The position numbers were made by a program, and so were the translations under genes. The notes under the pieces are model-generated. The model worked only from the letters and a program-made list of their open reading frames with translations, had not been told where the DNA came from and ran no database searches. 64,000 nucleotides of DNA from Gilvimarinus xylanilyticus (GTDB taxonomy: Bacteria > Pseudomonadota > Gammaproteobacteria > Pseudomonadales > Cellvibrionaceae), in the NCBI RefSeq assembly GCF_024195295.1, contig NZ_JAMFTH010000004.1, positions 278,541-342,540 of the forward strand, in the 5' to 3' direction. The first letter of the stretch is position 1. Each line of letters starts with the position of its first letter. Positions 44,197-53,600 of the stretch are shown one piece after another.

Positions 44197-45099
44197 ATGC
44201 GAGCGTCTGTTTTTCTTTTAAGCGGCCTTTTAATTCTGCTGCTTTCTGCCTGCTCATCCAATGGCGAGCGCCAGGATTACACCTCTGAGGCCGATCTGTA
44301 CGAACAGGCCATGGGCCAACTGAACAGCAGCCGCTGGGAGAGCGCCATCTCCTCGCTGCAGTTGCTGGAAGAGCACTTCCCCTTTGGTAAATACGCCGAA
44401 CAGGCACAGCTTGAGCTGATTTACGCCTACTACCGCTCGGGCGACCCGGATGCCGCCACAGCCTCGGCGGATCGCTTTATTCGCCTGCATCCGCAACACC
44501 GCAATGTGGATTACGCGTACTACATGAAGGGCCTGGCCGCCTACGATAAAGACGAAAACTTCCTTGCCACCATTATTCCCCTGGACCAGACCCAGCGTGA
44601 CCCGGGCGCCGCGCGTGAATCACTGGCCTACTTTACCCAGCTACTCAACCGCTATCCCGACAGCTCTTACGCTCAGGACGCCAAAAAGCGCATGTTGTAC
44701 CTGCGCAACCGCCTGGCACGCTATGAAATTCACGTAGCCAACTACTACTTTAAGCGCGGCGCCTATCTGGCATCGGTCAAGCGTGGCCAGTATGTGCTGG
44801 AAAACTACCAGGGCACCCCGTCTACACCCGACGCCCTGGCGGTCATGGTGCAGGGCTATCACTTGCTGGGAATGGACGAACTGTCAGACCGCAATCTGGC
44901 GGTGCTGCGCCTAAACTACCCCGACCACCCGGCCTTTGATAACAACGGTGAATTCAACTTTCAGCACGGTGATGTCGAAGAGCGCAGCTGGGTGAGTAAA
45001 GCCACCTTTGGTTTATTCGACAAGCGCGACCCACGCGGTTTTGACTCGCGCCGGGTGTACGACCCGCAGTATCAGGATACGCCTCGGGCGAGTCAGTAG
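44197..45099 (+). CDS. bamD: Outer-membrane assembly lipoprotein BamD
   Basis: This 300-residue protein starts MRASVFLLSGLLILLLSACS, with the lipobox LLSAC and the lipidated Cys at residue 19. TPR repeats follow ('AEQAQLELIYAYYRSGDPDA', 'AYYMKGLAAYDKDENF', 'VANYYFKRGAYLASVKRGQY'). BamD is the essential TPR component of the BAM complex that inserts beta-barrel proteins. An in-frame GTG at 44182 would add five residues, but the ATG gives the normal signal peptide. Compared with E. coli BamD it has a longer C-terminal tail. A terminator follows 30 bp after the stop. Confidence 0.94.
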   Translation: MRASVFLLSGLLILLLSACSSNGERQDYTSEADLYEQAMGQLNSSRWESAISSLQLLEEHFPFGKYAEQAQLELIYAYYRSGDPDAATASADRFIRLHPQHRNVDYAYYMKGLAAYDKDENFLATIIPLDQTQRDPGAARESLAYFTQLLNRYPDSSYAQDAKKRMLYLRNRLARYEIHVANYYFKRGAYLASVKRGQYVLENYQGTPSTPDALAVMVQGYHLLGMDELSDRNLAVLRLNYPDHPAFDNNGEFNFQHGDVEERSWVSKATFGLFDKRDPRGFDSRRVYDPQYQDTPRASQ

Positions 45100-45128
45100 A
45101 TCGCCGGGAGCGATTCTGCAAAAAAAGC

Positions 45129-45150
45129 GGCGCCTAGGCGCCGTTTTTTG
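45129..45150 (+). terminator. Rho-independent terminator of bamD (bidirectional type)
   Basis: CGGCGCC-TA-GGCGCCG (45129-45144) is followed by six T, and a run of A lies just before the stem, so it could also work on the minus strand. Confidence 0.88.
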
Positions 45151-45261
45151 TGGGCGCTGGCAATGCAGACAACCGACTCAGAAACACCTGTGCCCCCACC
45201 AAGCAACGCCTGGCGGTCGCCCTTAAGCGGCTAAACACAAAGGCTCACCGCAGGTGGCTGT

Positions 45262-45449
45262 TTCTCTGGATTCCCTCATTCGAGGGAATGACAATAAAAA
45301 TGCGAAGCCAAGACCAAAGCCCCTGCAGACGTTATATTCCCGGCACCGCCACCACGGCCGCACCAAAGCGCCTTACAGATGTTTATTCCCCGCACCGTCA
45401 TCCCCGGCCACGACCGGGGACCCAGAAAAAGAGTTATGCCTTTGGCATA
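45262..45449. repeat. Two opposed hairpin repeats between bamD and nadE
   Basis: A plus-oriented copy sits at about 45262-45294 (CTGGATTCCCTCATTCGAGG, then GAATGACA). A minus-oriented copy at about 45396-45449 has CGTCATCCCCGGCCACGACC, GGGGACCCAG, and the dyad GCCTTTGGC. The latter ends 4 bp past the nadE stop and is nearly identical in its dyad to the unit that ends the ABC ATPase gene at 25.1 kb. Confidence 0.75.
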
Positions 45450-45452
45450 CCC

Positions 45453-47081
45453 TTACTCCCCCGCCTTCCACCCCGAGGTAATCGGGTAACGCCTATCGCG
45501 GCCAAACCCACGGGTGGTAATACGCGGCCCAATGGGACTTTGGCGGCGTTTGTATTCGTTGATATCCACCAACCGTACCACCCGCTGCACATCCTCGGCG
45601 TTAAAGCCTTCCTTGATAATCTGATCAGCGCTGTAGTCGCGCTCTACATACAGCGCGAGAATCTCGTCCAGCACCTCGTAGGGCGGCAGCGAGTCCTCGT
45701 CTTTCTGATCCGGGGCCAACTCGGCCGAAGGCGGGCGAGTGATAACGCTTTCGGGAATAATCTCGCCATTGCGGTTGCAGTGGCGGGCCAGCTCAAACAC
45801 CAGGGTTTTGGGCACATCTTTAAGGGCGTCGAACCCCCCGGCCATATCGCCGTAAAGGGTGGAGTAGCCCACCGCCAGCTCGCTTTTGTTGCCGGTGGTA
45901 AGCACCAGATAGCCTTTTTTGTTGGAAATGGCCATAAGCAGCACGCCGCGACAGCGCGCCTGCAGGTTCTCTTCGGTGGTATCAACGTTTAAACCGGCAA
46001 ATTCGTCGGCCAGGGCACCCATAAATGCCTCGTACATGGGCTCGATACTGATGGACTGGTAACGCACACCCAGGGTTTGGGCCTGGGCGGCGGCGTCGTT
46101 TTTACTTAAATCTGAGGTGTAGCGAAACGGCATCATTACCGCTTCAACCCGCTCGGGGCCCAAGGCCTCGACGGCTAGCGCCAGGGTAAGGGCCGAATCG
46201 ATCCCCCCCGACAAGCCCAGCACCACCCCGCGAAACCCGTTTTTATTGACGTAATCGCGCAGGCCCAACACCAGCGCCTGATACACCGCGTCCAACTTAG
46301 AGGCTTGCGGCGCCAATGCTTGCGGCGCCAGGGTAAGCGTGTCGCCTTCGCGAATAAACGTGCTGTAACTAATCGCCTCGGCAAATTCGGGCGAGCGCTG
46401 GCAGACCTTACTTTGTTGATCAACAGCCATCGAGCCACCGTCAAACACCAGCTCATCCTGTCCGCCTACTAAATTGGTATAGACAATGGGCATGCCCCCC
46501 TCAGCCGCCCGGCGAGCCAGCAGTTGCTCGCGCTCTTGCGCCTTGCCCTGATGAAAGGGCGAGGCATTTAAATTAAGCATTAGGCGCGCACCGGCATCCC
46601 GCGCCTGAAGCATGGGCTCGCTTTGCCAGATATCCTCGCAAATGGTCAGAGCGGTGGGCGTGCCGTTTAAATCAAACACACAAGGAGCATCGCCGGGCAC
46701 GAAATAGCGCACCTCATCAAACACCTGATAATTGGGCAGCGATTGCTTGGCGTACTCAACTTTCAGCTCGCCCTGCTCGATCACCCCGGCCATATTAAAT
46801 ACCCGACCCGCAACCACCTTGGGGTAGCCCACGACCAAAGCCAACGGCAGGTTAGCTGCTTTCAGCTCGCCCAGAGCACGTTCGATACGCAACTGCAAAC
46901 TTGGGCGCAACAGTAGATCTTCGGGGGGGTAGCCGGTCAAGGTCAGCTCGGGAAAGACCAGTGCGTGGGGCTTACACTCAGACATCGCCTGGCGGGCAAT
47001 ATCGAGTACTTTTTGTGTGTTTCCGGGAATATCGCCTACCAGCAGATTTATTTGCGCGGATCCAACAACCAAGTTTTCCAT
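45453..47081 (-). CDS. nadE: Glutamine-dependent NAD+ synthetase
   Basis: This is a 542-residue protein. The N-terminal nitrilase-type glutaminase shows Glu in 'LVFPELTLTGYPPEDLLL', Lys in 'YAKQSLPNYQVFDEVRYF' and Cys in 'ALTICEDIWQSEP'. The C-terminal synthetase has the PP-loop 'LGLSGGIDSALTLALAVEAL' and 'GNKSELAVGYSTLYGDMAGG'. It amidates deamido-NAD using ammonia from glutamine. I chose ATG 47081 (MENLVVGSAQINLLVGD) over an in-frame start 51 bp upstream because this is the family N-terminus. It is divergent from pilS. Confidence 0.95.
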   Translation of the reverse strand: MENLVVGSAQINLLVGDIPGNTQKVLDIARQAMSECKPHALVFPELTLTGYPPEDLLLRPSLQLRIERALGELKAANLPLALVVGYPKVVAGRVFNMAGVIEQGELKVEYAKQSLPNYQVFDEVRYFVPGDAPCVFDLNGTPTALTICEDIWQSEPMLQARDAGARLMLNLNASPFHQGKAQEREQLLARRAAEGGMPIVYTNLVGGQDELVFDGGSMAVDQQSKVCQRSPEFAEAISYSTFIREGDTLTLAPQALAPQASKLDAVYQALVLGLRDYVNKNGFRGVVLGLSGGIDSALTLALAVEALGPERVEAVMMPFRYTSDLSKNDAAAQAQTLGVRYQSISIEPMYEAFMGALADEFAGLNVDTTEENLQARCRGVLLMAISNKKGYLVLTTGNKSELAVGYSTLYGDMAGGFDALKDVPKTLVFELARHCNRNGEIIPESVITRPPSAELAPDQKDEDSLPPYEVLDEILALYVERDYSADQIIKEGFNAEDVQRVVRLVDINEYKRRQSPIGPRITTRGFGRDRRYPITSGWKAGE

Positions 47082-47227
47082 TGGGACATCTCTTCGTTCA
47101 AACTTACGCGTATTTTCCGCTATCGCGCGCAATTAAGCAAAGTAGCAACCGCGCGGCTATGTTGTACAATGCCTTGTCCCGCAAGGCGCGAGCGAATGCC
47201 CATGTTATGCATTAAACCAGGTTACGC

Positions 47228-48838
47228 ATGAAACCCAGGCCGATTACATTAGAACAAGGTTACGACCCCTACCAGCTGTTGCGTGTTTACACCTACTACC
47301 GGGTTTTTCTGGGCGCATTATTGCTGCTTATTTTTGAAAGTCATGCGCTGACCAACCTGCTGGGCAGCGAGCACGAAAATGTTTTCTTTTACACCGCTTG
47401 GGGTTACACGATCTTAAACACTCTGCAGCTGGTGGGTTTATGGTTCAACCATCAGCCTCCGAGTTTGCAGCAAAAGCTCAGCGCCATACTGCTGGACATT
47501 TTCGCCATTACCCTACTGATGTTTGCCAGCGGCGGGGCCACCAGCGGTTTGGGTTACCTAATGATAGTCTCGGTGGCGGCGGCGGGCATGCTACTGCCCA
47601 CCCAGCTCGCCATCTTTACCGCAGCCCTGGCCACCCTGCTGCTAATCGGGGAGAGTGTGGCACACCACGCAGCGACCGGCATAGACACCAAGTCATTGTT
47701 TGTGGCCGGCTCACTGGGGGCGTTAATTTTTATTACCGCCTACACCTTTCAGTACCTGACCAAAAAAATTCAGATTAGCACCGCCGAGCTTAAAGCCCAG
47801 ACCGAGCATATTGCGCACCTGCAAAAACTGGCGCGCTTGATCGTCGAGCGGATGCGCACCGGTATTATCGTGCTAAATAAAAACGATGATATTGAACTGA
47901 TCAACGAAGCGGCACAGTCATTTCTAGGCCTGGGCTCCAATCAGGATCTAACGTTAAAGCTGGATCAACTACCGGCCATTCAATCTCAGCTACAGCAGTG
48001 GCGCGGCTCGCACGACCCTCATACGGGCAATCAAATTATTCCCCCGTCGGCGGGTAACACCACGGAACTTAAAGTCAGCCTGGCAAACCTAGAACTGGGT
48101 AAGGACGAAGACACGCTGGTATTTATTGAAGATAACCGCGCCATTGCGCAGCAGGCCCAACAGTTAAAACTGGCCTCACTCGGTAGACTTACCGCTAGTA
48201 TTGCCCACGAAATTCGCAATCCGCTTAGTGCCATTTCTCATGCCTCCCAGCTGCTGGGTGAATCTCCCGACATTAATCCTGCCGACAGCCGGCTGCTGGA
48301 AATCATCAGCCATCAAACTCAACGGGTTAATCAGATTATCGAGAATATTCTGCACGTCTCGCGCCGCCGCCCAGCCGAACCCGCAACCCTAGAGCTGAAC
48401 GCATTTATGCGGGAGTTTTTATCCGGCGACTGCGAACAAGCGTCACAGGTATCTTTGCAATCTCAGACGCCCTCGATCTATGCGCGCTTCGACCCCTCCC
48501 AACTACAGCAAATACTGTCCAACTTGATCAGCAACGCATTGCGCTATACTGACAACTCAATGCATGAACCTCCTGTGCGCATCGAGCTGGGTATTGAACC
48601 CCGACGCGATACCCCGTTTTTAAAAGTTATAGACAATGGCCCCGGCATTGCGCCCGAAAACCAACGCCATATTTTCGAGCCTTTTTTTACCACCGAAAGC
48701 CAGGGCTCTGGCCTGGGTTTGTTTATCTGCAAAGAGTTGTGTGAAGCCAACCAAGCGTATATTGATTACCTTTGCGACGAAGAACAACCCAGCTGTTTTA
48801 CCCTTCAATTTGCCCACCCCGATAAGGTACAAAAATGA
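47228..48838 (+). CDS. pilS: Sensor histidine kinase PilS
   Basis: This 536-residue membrane kinase has about six transmembrane helices in residues 20-180 (such as 'RVFLGALLLLIFE' and 'SLFVAGSLGALIFITAYTF') and a PAS-like domain (about 200-310, 'MRTGIIVLNKNDDIELINEA'). The HisKA motif is 'ASIAHEIRNPLSAISHASQL'. The ATPase domain has 'NLISNALRYTDNS', 'DNGPGIAPENQRHIFEPF' and 'GSGLGLFICKELCEAN'. In Pseudomonas PilS senses PilA in the membrane and controls pilin transcription through PilR. The pilR start overlaps its stop by 4 nt. Confidence 0.93.
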   Translation: MKPRPITLEQGYDPYQLLRVYTYYRVFLGALLLLIFESHALTNLLGSEHENVFFYTAWGYTILNTLQLVGLWFNHQPPSLQQKLSAILLDIFAITLLMFASGGATSGLGYLMIVSVAAAGMLLPTQLAIFTAALATLLLIGESVAHHAATGIDTKSLFVAGSLGALIFITAYTFQYLTKKIQISTAELKAQTEHIAHLQKLARLIVERMRTGIIVLNKNDDIELINEAAQSFLGLGSNQDLTLKLDQLPAIQSQLQQWRGSHDPHTGNQIIPPSAGNTTELKVSLANLELGKDEDTLVFIEDNRAIAQQAQQLKLASLGRLTASIAHEIRNPLSAISHASQLLGESPDINPADSRLLEIISHQTQRVNQIIENILHVSRRRPAEPATLELNAFMREFLSGDCEQASQVSLQSQTPSIYARFDPSQLQQILSNLISNALRYTDNSMHEPPVRIELGIEPRRDTPFLKVIDNGPGIAPENQRHIFEPFFTTESQGSGLGLFICKELCEANQAYIDYLCDEEQPSCFTLQFAHPDKVQK

Positions 48839-50211
48839 GCGAGACTATTACTGCCCTTGTCATTGACGATGAACCCGATATCCGCGAACTGCTGGAAATC
48901 ACCTTGGGGCGCATGCAGATTGAAACCTTCAGCGTGGAATCCGTCGCACGGGCAAAAAAGCTGCTACAAGAAACAGACTTTTCTATTTGCCTGACGGATA
49001 TGAAGCTGCCCGATGGTAACGGCTTGGAGATTGTGGAATATATTCAACAGCACCATCCACGCCTACCTGTCGCGGTTATTACCGCCCACGGCAATGTGGA
49101 CGTGGCGATTGAATCGATGAAGGCAGGTGCGTTTGATTTTATCTCGAAGCCCGTGGACTTAAACACTTTACGTCAGCTGGTCAACAGCGCCATACAAACC
49201 ACGCAAATTGCGGTAGAAAACGATAATAACGACCCACGCTTAATCGGCGAGTCGGCGGTCATGCAAAAGCTGAGCAACAGCATTCGCAAACTGGCGCGGT
49301 CCCAGGCGCCGGTTTACATCAGCGGCGAATCCGGCGCGGGCAAAGAGTTAGTAGCTCGCTCCATCCATCACCTGAGTCCGCGCCTGCATCATCCGTTCAT
49401 AGCGGTAAACTGCGGTGCCATTCCCCGCGAACTACTTGAGAGCGAGCTTTTCGGCCATGTTAAAGGCAGTTTTACGGGCGCCCATCAGGACAAACCCGGT
49501 TTGTTTAAAGCCGCTCAGGGCGGAACCTTATTTTTTGATGAAGTGGCCGACTTGCCATTGGACATGCAGGTAAAGTTGTTACGTGCGATTCAGGAAAAGT
49601 CCGTGCGTCCGGTGGGCGCCACTGGCGAGGTCAAAACCGATGTGCGCATTCTGTGCGCGACCCACAAGAACCTGGAGCAAGAGGTCACCGAAGGCCGCTT
49701 CCGGCAAGATTTGTTCTACCGCCTAAATGTGATTCAACTAAATGTACCCGCCCTTCGCCACCGCCGTGAAGATATTCCGCCACTGGCCAACCAGCTACTG
49801 CAAAAGATCGCGTCTTCCGCCGGAATGCCTACCCCAACACTTTCGCCTAAAGCGCTAGACACTCTAACCGCCTACTCATTCCCCGGTAATGTCCGCGAGC
49901 TGGAAAACATTCTGGAGCGCGCCTTCACCCTGTGCGAATCAGACTCCATTGGTACCGATGATCTGCACCTGCCCGAGTCAGCCCCTTCACCCGCAGCGCA
50001 ACACGGCAATAATGGTGGCGCACCCGACTATTACCAGCGCTGCTTAGAACACAGCTCGCTGGATGATTATCTGGAAGAGATAGAACGGGAAATTCTGTGC
50101 AACACTCTGGAATCTTGCCGATTCAACAAAACTCAGACGGCTAAAAAGCTGGGCATTACGTTTCGTTCACTGCGCTATCGGCTGCAAAAATTGGGATTGG
50201 ATAAAGAATAA
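48835..50211 (+). CDS. pilR: Sigma-54-dependent response regulator PilR
   Basis: This is a 458-residue NtrC-type regulator. The receiver domain (residues 1-120) has 'LVIDDEPDIREL', the phospho-Asp in 'CLTDMKLPDGNG' and Lys in 'DFISKPVD'. The AAA+ domain has Walker A 'ISGESGAGKELVARSIH', the sigma-54 loop as GSFTGA and 'GGTLFFDEVADLPLDMQVKL'. The C-terminal Fis-type HTH is 'FNKTQTAKKLGITFRSLRYR'. It activates pilin genes from sigma-54 promoters. No pilA gene lies in the window. Confidence 0.94.
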   Translation: MSETITALVIDDEPDIRELLEITLGRMQIETFSVESVARAKKLLQETDFSICLTDMKLPDGNGLEIVEYIQQHHPRLPVAVITAHGNVDVAIESMKAGAFDFISKPVDLNTLRQLVNSAIQTTQIAVENDNNDPRLIGESAVMQKLSNSIRKLARSQAPVYISGESGAGKELVARSIHHLSPRLHHPFIAVNCGAIPRELLESELFGHVKGSFTGAHQDKPGLFKAAQGGTLFFDEVADLPLDMQVKLLRAIQEKSVRPVGATGEVKTDVRILCATHKNLEQEVTEGRFRQDLFYRLNVIQLNVPALRHRREDIPPLANQLLQKIASSAGMPTPTLSPKALDTLTAYSFPGNVRELENILERAFTLCESDSIGTDDLHLPESAPSPAAQHGNNGGAPDYYQRCLEHSSLDDYLEEIEREILCNTLESCRFNKTQTAKKLGITFRSLRYRLQKLGLDKE

Positions 50212-50213
50212 GA

Positions 50214-50227
50214 CCCGCAAAGGCGGG
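50214..50227. terminator. Possible shared hairpin between convergent pilR and pilE
   Basis: CCCGC-AAAG-GCGGG forms a 5-bp stem directly after the pilR stop and 15 bp beyond the pilE stop. The T-run is weak in both directions, so the call is tentative. Confidence 0.4.
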
Positions 50228-50241
50228 CCTGAAATCATAAT

Positions 50242-50631
50242 TTACCAGCAATCGCCACTAGTGGGTGTTCGCTTGCCGACATGGTCAAGGGTTAAAGAAG
50301 TACAGCCCGAGTCGCCAGTTTGCGGAGCTTTTTTCGCCTTCGCCGTCGCGGTAAAGCCTACACCTCCGCCAGAAGTTACCACTTCAACTTCATAAAAACC
50401 CTCCGGCGAATCGTAGGTACCCAAAGCACTGCAACCGGTAAAGGTACCGGCCGAGCTGCGGCAACGCTCCATCTGCTGCGCCGCATCACTGAGCGCCGCT
50501 TGCGCATCGGTACGATTGCCCCGCCGCACATGATCCAGGTACGACGGATAGGCAATAGAGCCCAAAATTCCGATGATGATCACCACAATCATCAACTCGA
50601 TTAACGAAAACCCATGTTGTTTGTTATTCAT
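50242..50631 (-). CDS. pilE: Type IV minor pilin PilE
   Basis: This 129-residue prepilin starts MNNKQHGFSLIELMIVVIII. The prepilin peptidase site is G-FSLIE, with Glu5 of the mature form conserved, followed by the hydrophobic N-terminal helix. Two Cys pairs are visible (CRSSAGTFTGC and, near the end, GCTS...GDC), the latter resembling the C-terminal disulfide loop. ATG 50631 has AAGGA upstream, and the ORF's further in-frame start lies in pilY1. It is the last gene of the fimU-pilVWXY1E order and follows pilY1 by 10 bp. Confidence 0.9.
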   Translation of the reverse strand: MNNKQHGFSLIELMIVVIIIGILGSIAYPSYLDHVRRGNRTDAQAALSDAAQQMERCRSSAGTFTGCSALGTYDSPEGFYEVEVVTSGGGVGFTATAKAKKAPQTGDSGCTSLTLDHVGKRTPTSGDCW

Positions 50632-50641
50632 AGTAATTTCC

Positions 50642-53600
50642 TTATTGCATCTGGCGCCAGGATTGACGGCCCATAGCTCCTGCAGGCGGAGGAGCAGGAA
50701 TCGGAGCAAGAGTACCGTCACTGTCTTGTTTTATAAACGTACCGCCATCTCCGCCAATATGAATATATTCCGATAGACTGGATAACGAATCACTCTCCAT
50801 ACCCTGATTATCCAGCATAGGTTCGTTGCCTCGGTAAAAAGTACCGATAGCCGTTAAATCCATAATCCAACTTTTACCGCCATAATCACAAGCATTTTCG
50901 GTAGGAACAATCGTAGGAAAGATTAATCTATCAAAGATTAAATTGGACTTGTCGGTCACCCGCTCTCCCGCAATGGGAAAATTAATATACCAACCGTGGG
51001 TGTCCTCATCAGCCCAATTGAAATCGTTCGCCCCACCGTCAACGTTAAAGCCGCTTACGTTATCGCCAGCCTGAGCCTCTTTTACAATACGAATACCGTT
51101 AGAACCGCTCACACTATTTTGAACCAAATCGTCAGGCTCTACTGTTTCTCCGGTATCTGCTACAGCGTAAAAACTATTGGTATTAGAGGTGGATATATCA
51201 CTATCGGTAAGATAGCGTCCAGTACCAAAATAGACCATGGTAGTGGCAATACTATCAATACGTTTCTCTGGATTTAGCCCCACTGTTGGTGGCGCGGTAA
51301 TGGGCTGCCCCCCTGTATCAAATAATTTACTAATAGCTTTATTGGTGTTTTTCGCACCTACTTGGCTCATATCAAAGCGCCACATGTTACCCAGCAGATC
51401 ACCTGCGTAGGCCTTGTCAACAGTACCATCACCGTTCATCGAAAACTCGGGCTCAGCTAGGCCGTTATCGCCGCTGGCACCGGTATCAAACACCGTTACA
51501 TCTCCCAACGAGCCATTGTTAAGCTCTACGGCAATCAGCTTGGCGCTGTGTACACCCGACGTATGGTAGCCATTACCAAATACAATGGCCCAATCAGAAC
51601 CACCCGGTAAAGGCACAATAGCTGCTTTACCTAATACATGGCCGATATCCGACGTATCTAAGCTGCCTACATAACTTGGGTTAGCAGGATCAGTGACATC
51701 AAGCACATATATCCCCTCGGCACCTTCCCCATAAGCTGCCACCAAATAAGTGCGCCAGCTATTACCGAGGTAGACATCGCCCACCGTAACTTGTCCATTA
51801 GCAGTATAGATATGCGAGCTTCCATACTTTCCATAATCCGGGCGAGTAATTTCAGCTAATTTATCGTATACACCGGGCGGCACAAAAGCAAAAACCTCAG
51901 CCCCGGTATTCGCGTTAAACGCGTGCAGCTTACCGTCGTTGGCCTGTACGTAAACAATGGGCGTTTTTTCTTTTTTGGCCTTCACATAAGTGCCATAACT
52001 ACTGCCACCATGGTTACTTAATTTGCCATAGCGATAATCTTTATCGCCAAAAAACACCGGGTCTGAATCGACGATATCTCCAATAACAGAAACGTCACCA
52101 ACAGCGGAGAACTCGTCGTCATCCTCTCCCGCTTTACGCTGACGAAGCGCCGCGTTAGGAGGGTTTTCGCCGCGCAACCAATCAACACGTAAAGCCCCTA
52201 CCGTACTATCATCTCCATCTTTAAGTGCTTCCTTTTGCTGGCTGTTTAAGTTGGACCAAGTAAAATCCACCAATGTAGAGCCGTTGTAAGTCAAAATTTC
52301 TCTTTTATCAGGCTCTGGCAACATCTTTGATGCCTCCCAAGCCACACCGCCGATATCTCCATCTTCAGTCAATGACGTTGCCCTTACATCGCCCCACCAA
52401 CCGTTAGAGTTAAACAACGACTGAAAAACCATACTATTGTTTTGCAATCGAGTAGAGTTTGTAGAAATAGAAGCGCGAGCGCCCGCCATATCTGCCAAAC
52501 CGCCAAAGATTCGGGTTAATGCCGATTCCAGCTCTTGAGGACGAACAGCCATGTAATAATTGCTAGGCTCTTCATCGGCGGCAGGTTTTTGTGTTTGAGA
52601 GTCGTTAGGATCATAGTCGAACCCACCCCATTTGGCAGCGTAATACAAAGGCTGCTCTAACACTTTTGCCGCTCCCGAGCTGGAACCAATAGAGAACGGC
52701 TCTGTGTGCGCATTATCACTTCTCACGCAATTCTCACAGCCTTCACCGGTATAACCGTTAATACCCGAGTATACGTGAAAACCCTCTCTTTCAGTCCCGG
52801 ATATAACATAACCGAACCCCATATCGTCACCTGTAGACTGCCCCTGGACATCCGTAGTGACCTTAAGAGTATCACCATCGACCTCAAAGCCTATATAACC
52901 CCATAAGTCTTGGTCAAAGTCACCACCTTGTTCAGAATCCTCCCAGTTCACCAAGTACTTACCCGTAGTACCTGTATATTCAATCACCTTAAAATCCACC
53001 AGGGCACAGTTCGAGTATGTAAATTGAGCATCCCATTCCTGTGTACCATTTTTACGATAATCTCGACATGCGGGCAAAATGGTCACGTCACCTTTAGCGG
53101 TGCTAATATTGATTTCGGGGACAGGTGGAGCAAGTGCTACCCCATAGGTGATTACTCTCTCCCGGTCATCGGCAATCCCTTCTGTAAGCGCATGATAAGC
53201 CAGCCCCGCCATATAATAACTACCCTCCAAACGTGGAGCATCGGGACAGGTTCCTCGTACTGCCGATAACTTTGCAATCGACTTTGGCGTACACAGCTGG
53301 TTGTTATCCGACCCGCTCTCACCTACAAAATAGTTACCGGCTCCAACTTCCACCGCCCCTACTGTATCAGTTACGGTATCGACACTAGTCAAACCAATAC
53401 TGCTAGTGTTGGTGATATCATCGCCATCGTAAGAACTCGTCGAGGCATTAAACTGCAATACCGCCAAAGGTGCACAGGAGTTTGCATCCGCAACTGGGTC
53501 ATTCCAGTCGTCCTCAGCTAGCGCAGAATGAAAATCCGTATCATTCGCACTAAACAACGCTGAGTTATTATTGCCCGCCAAGTACCTTAAAGACTCATAA

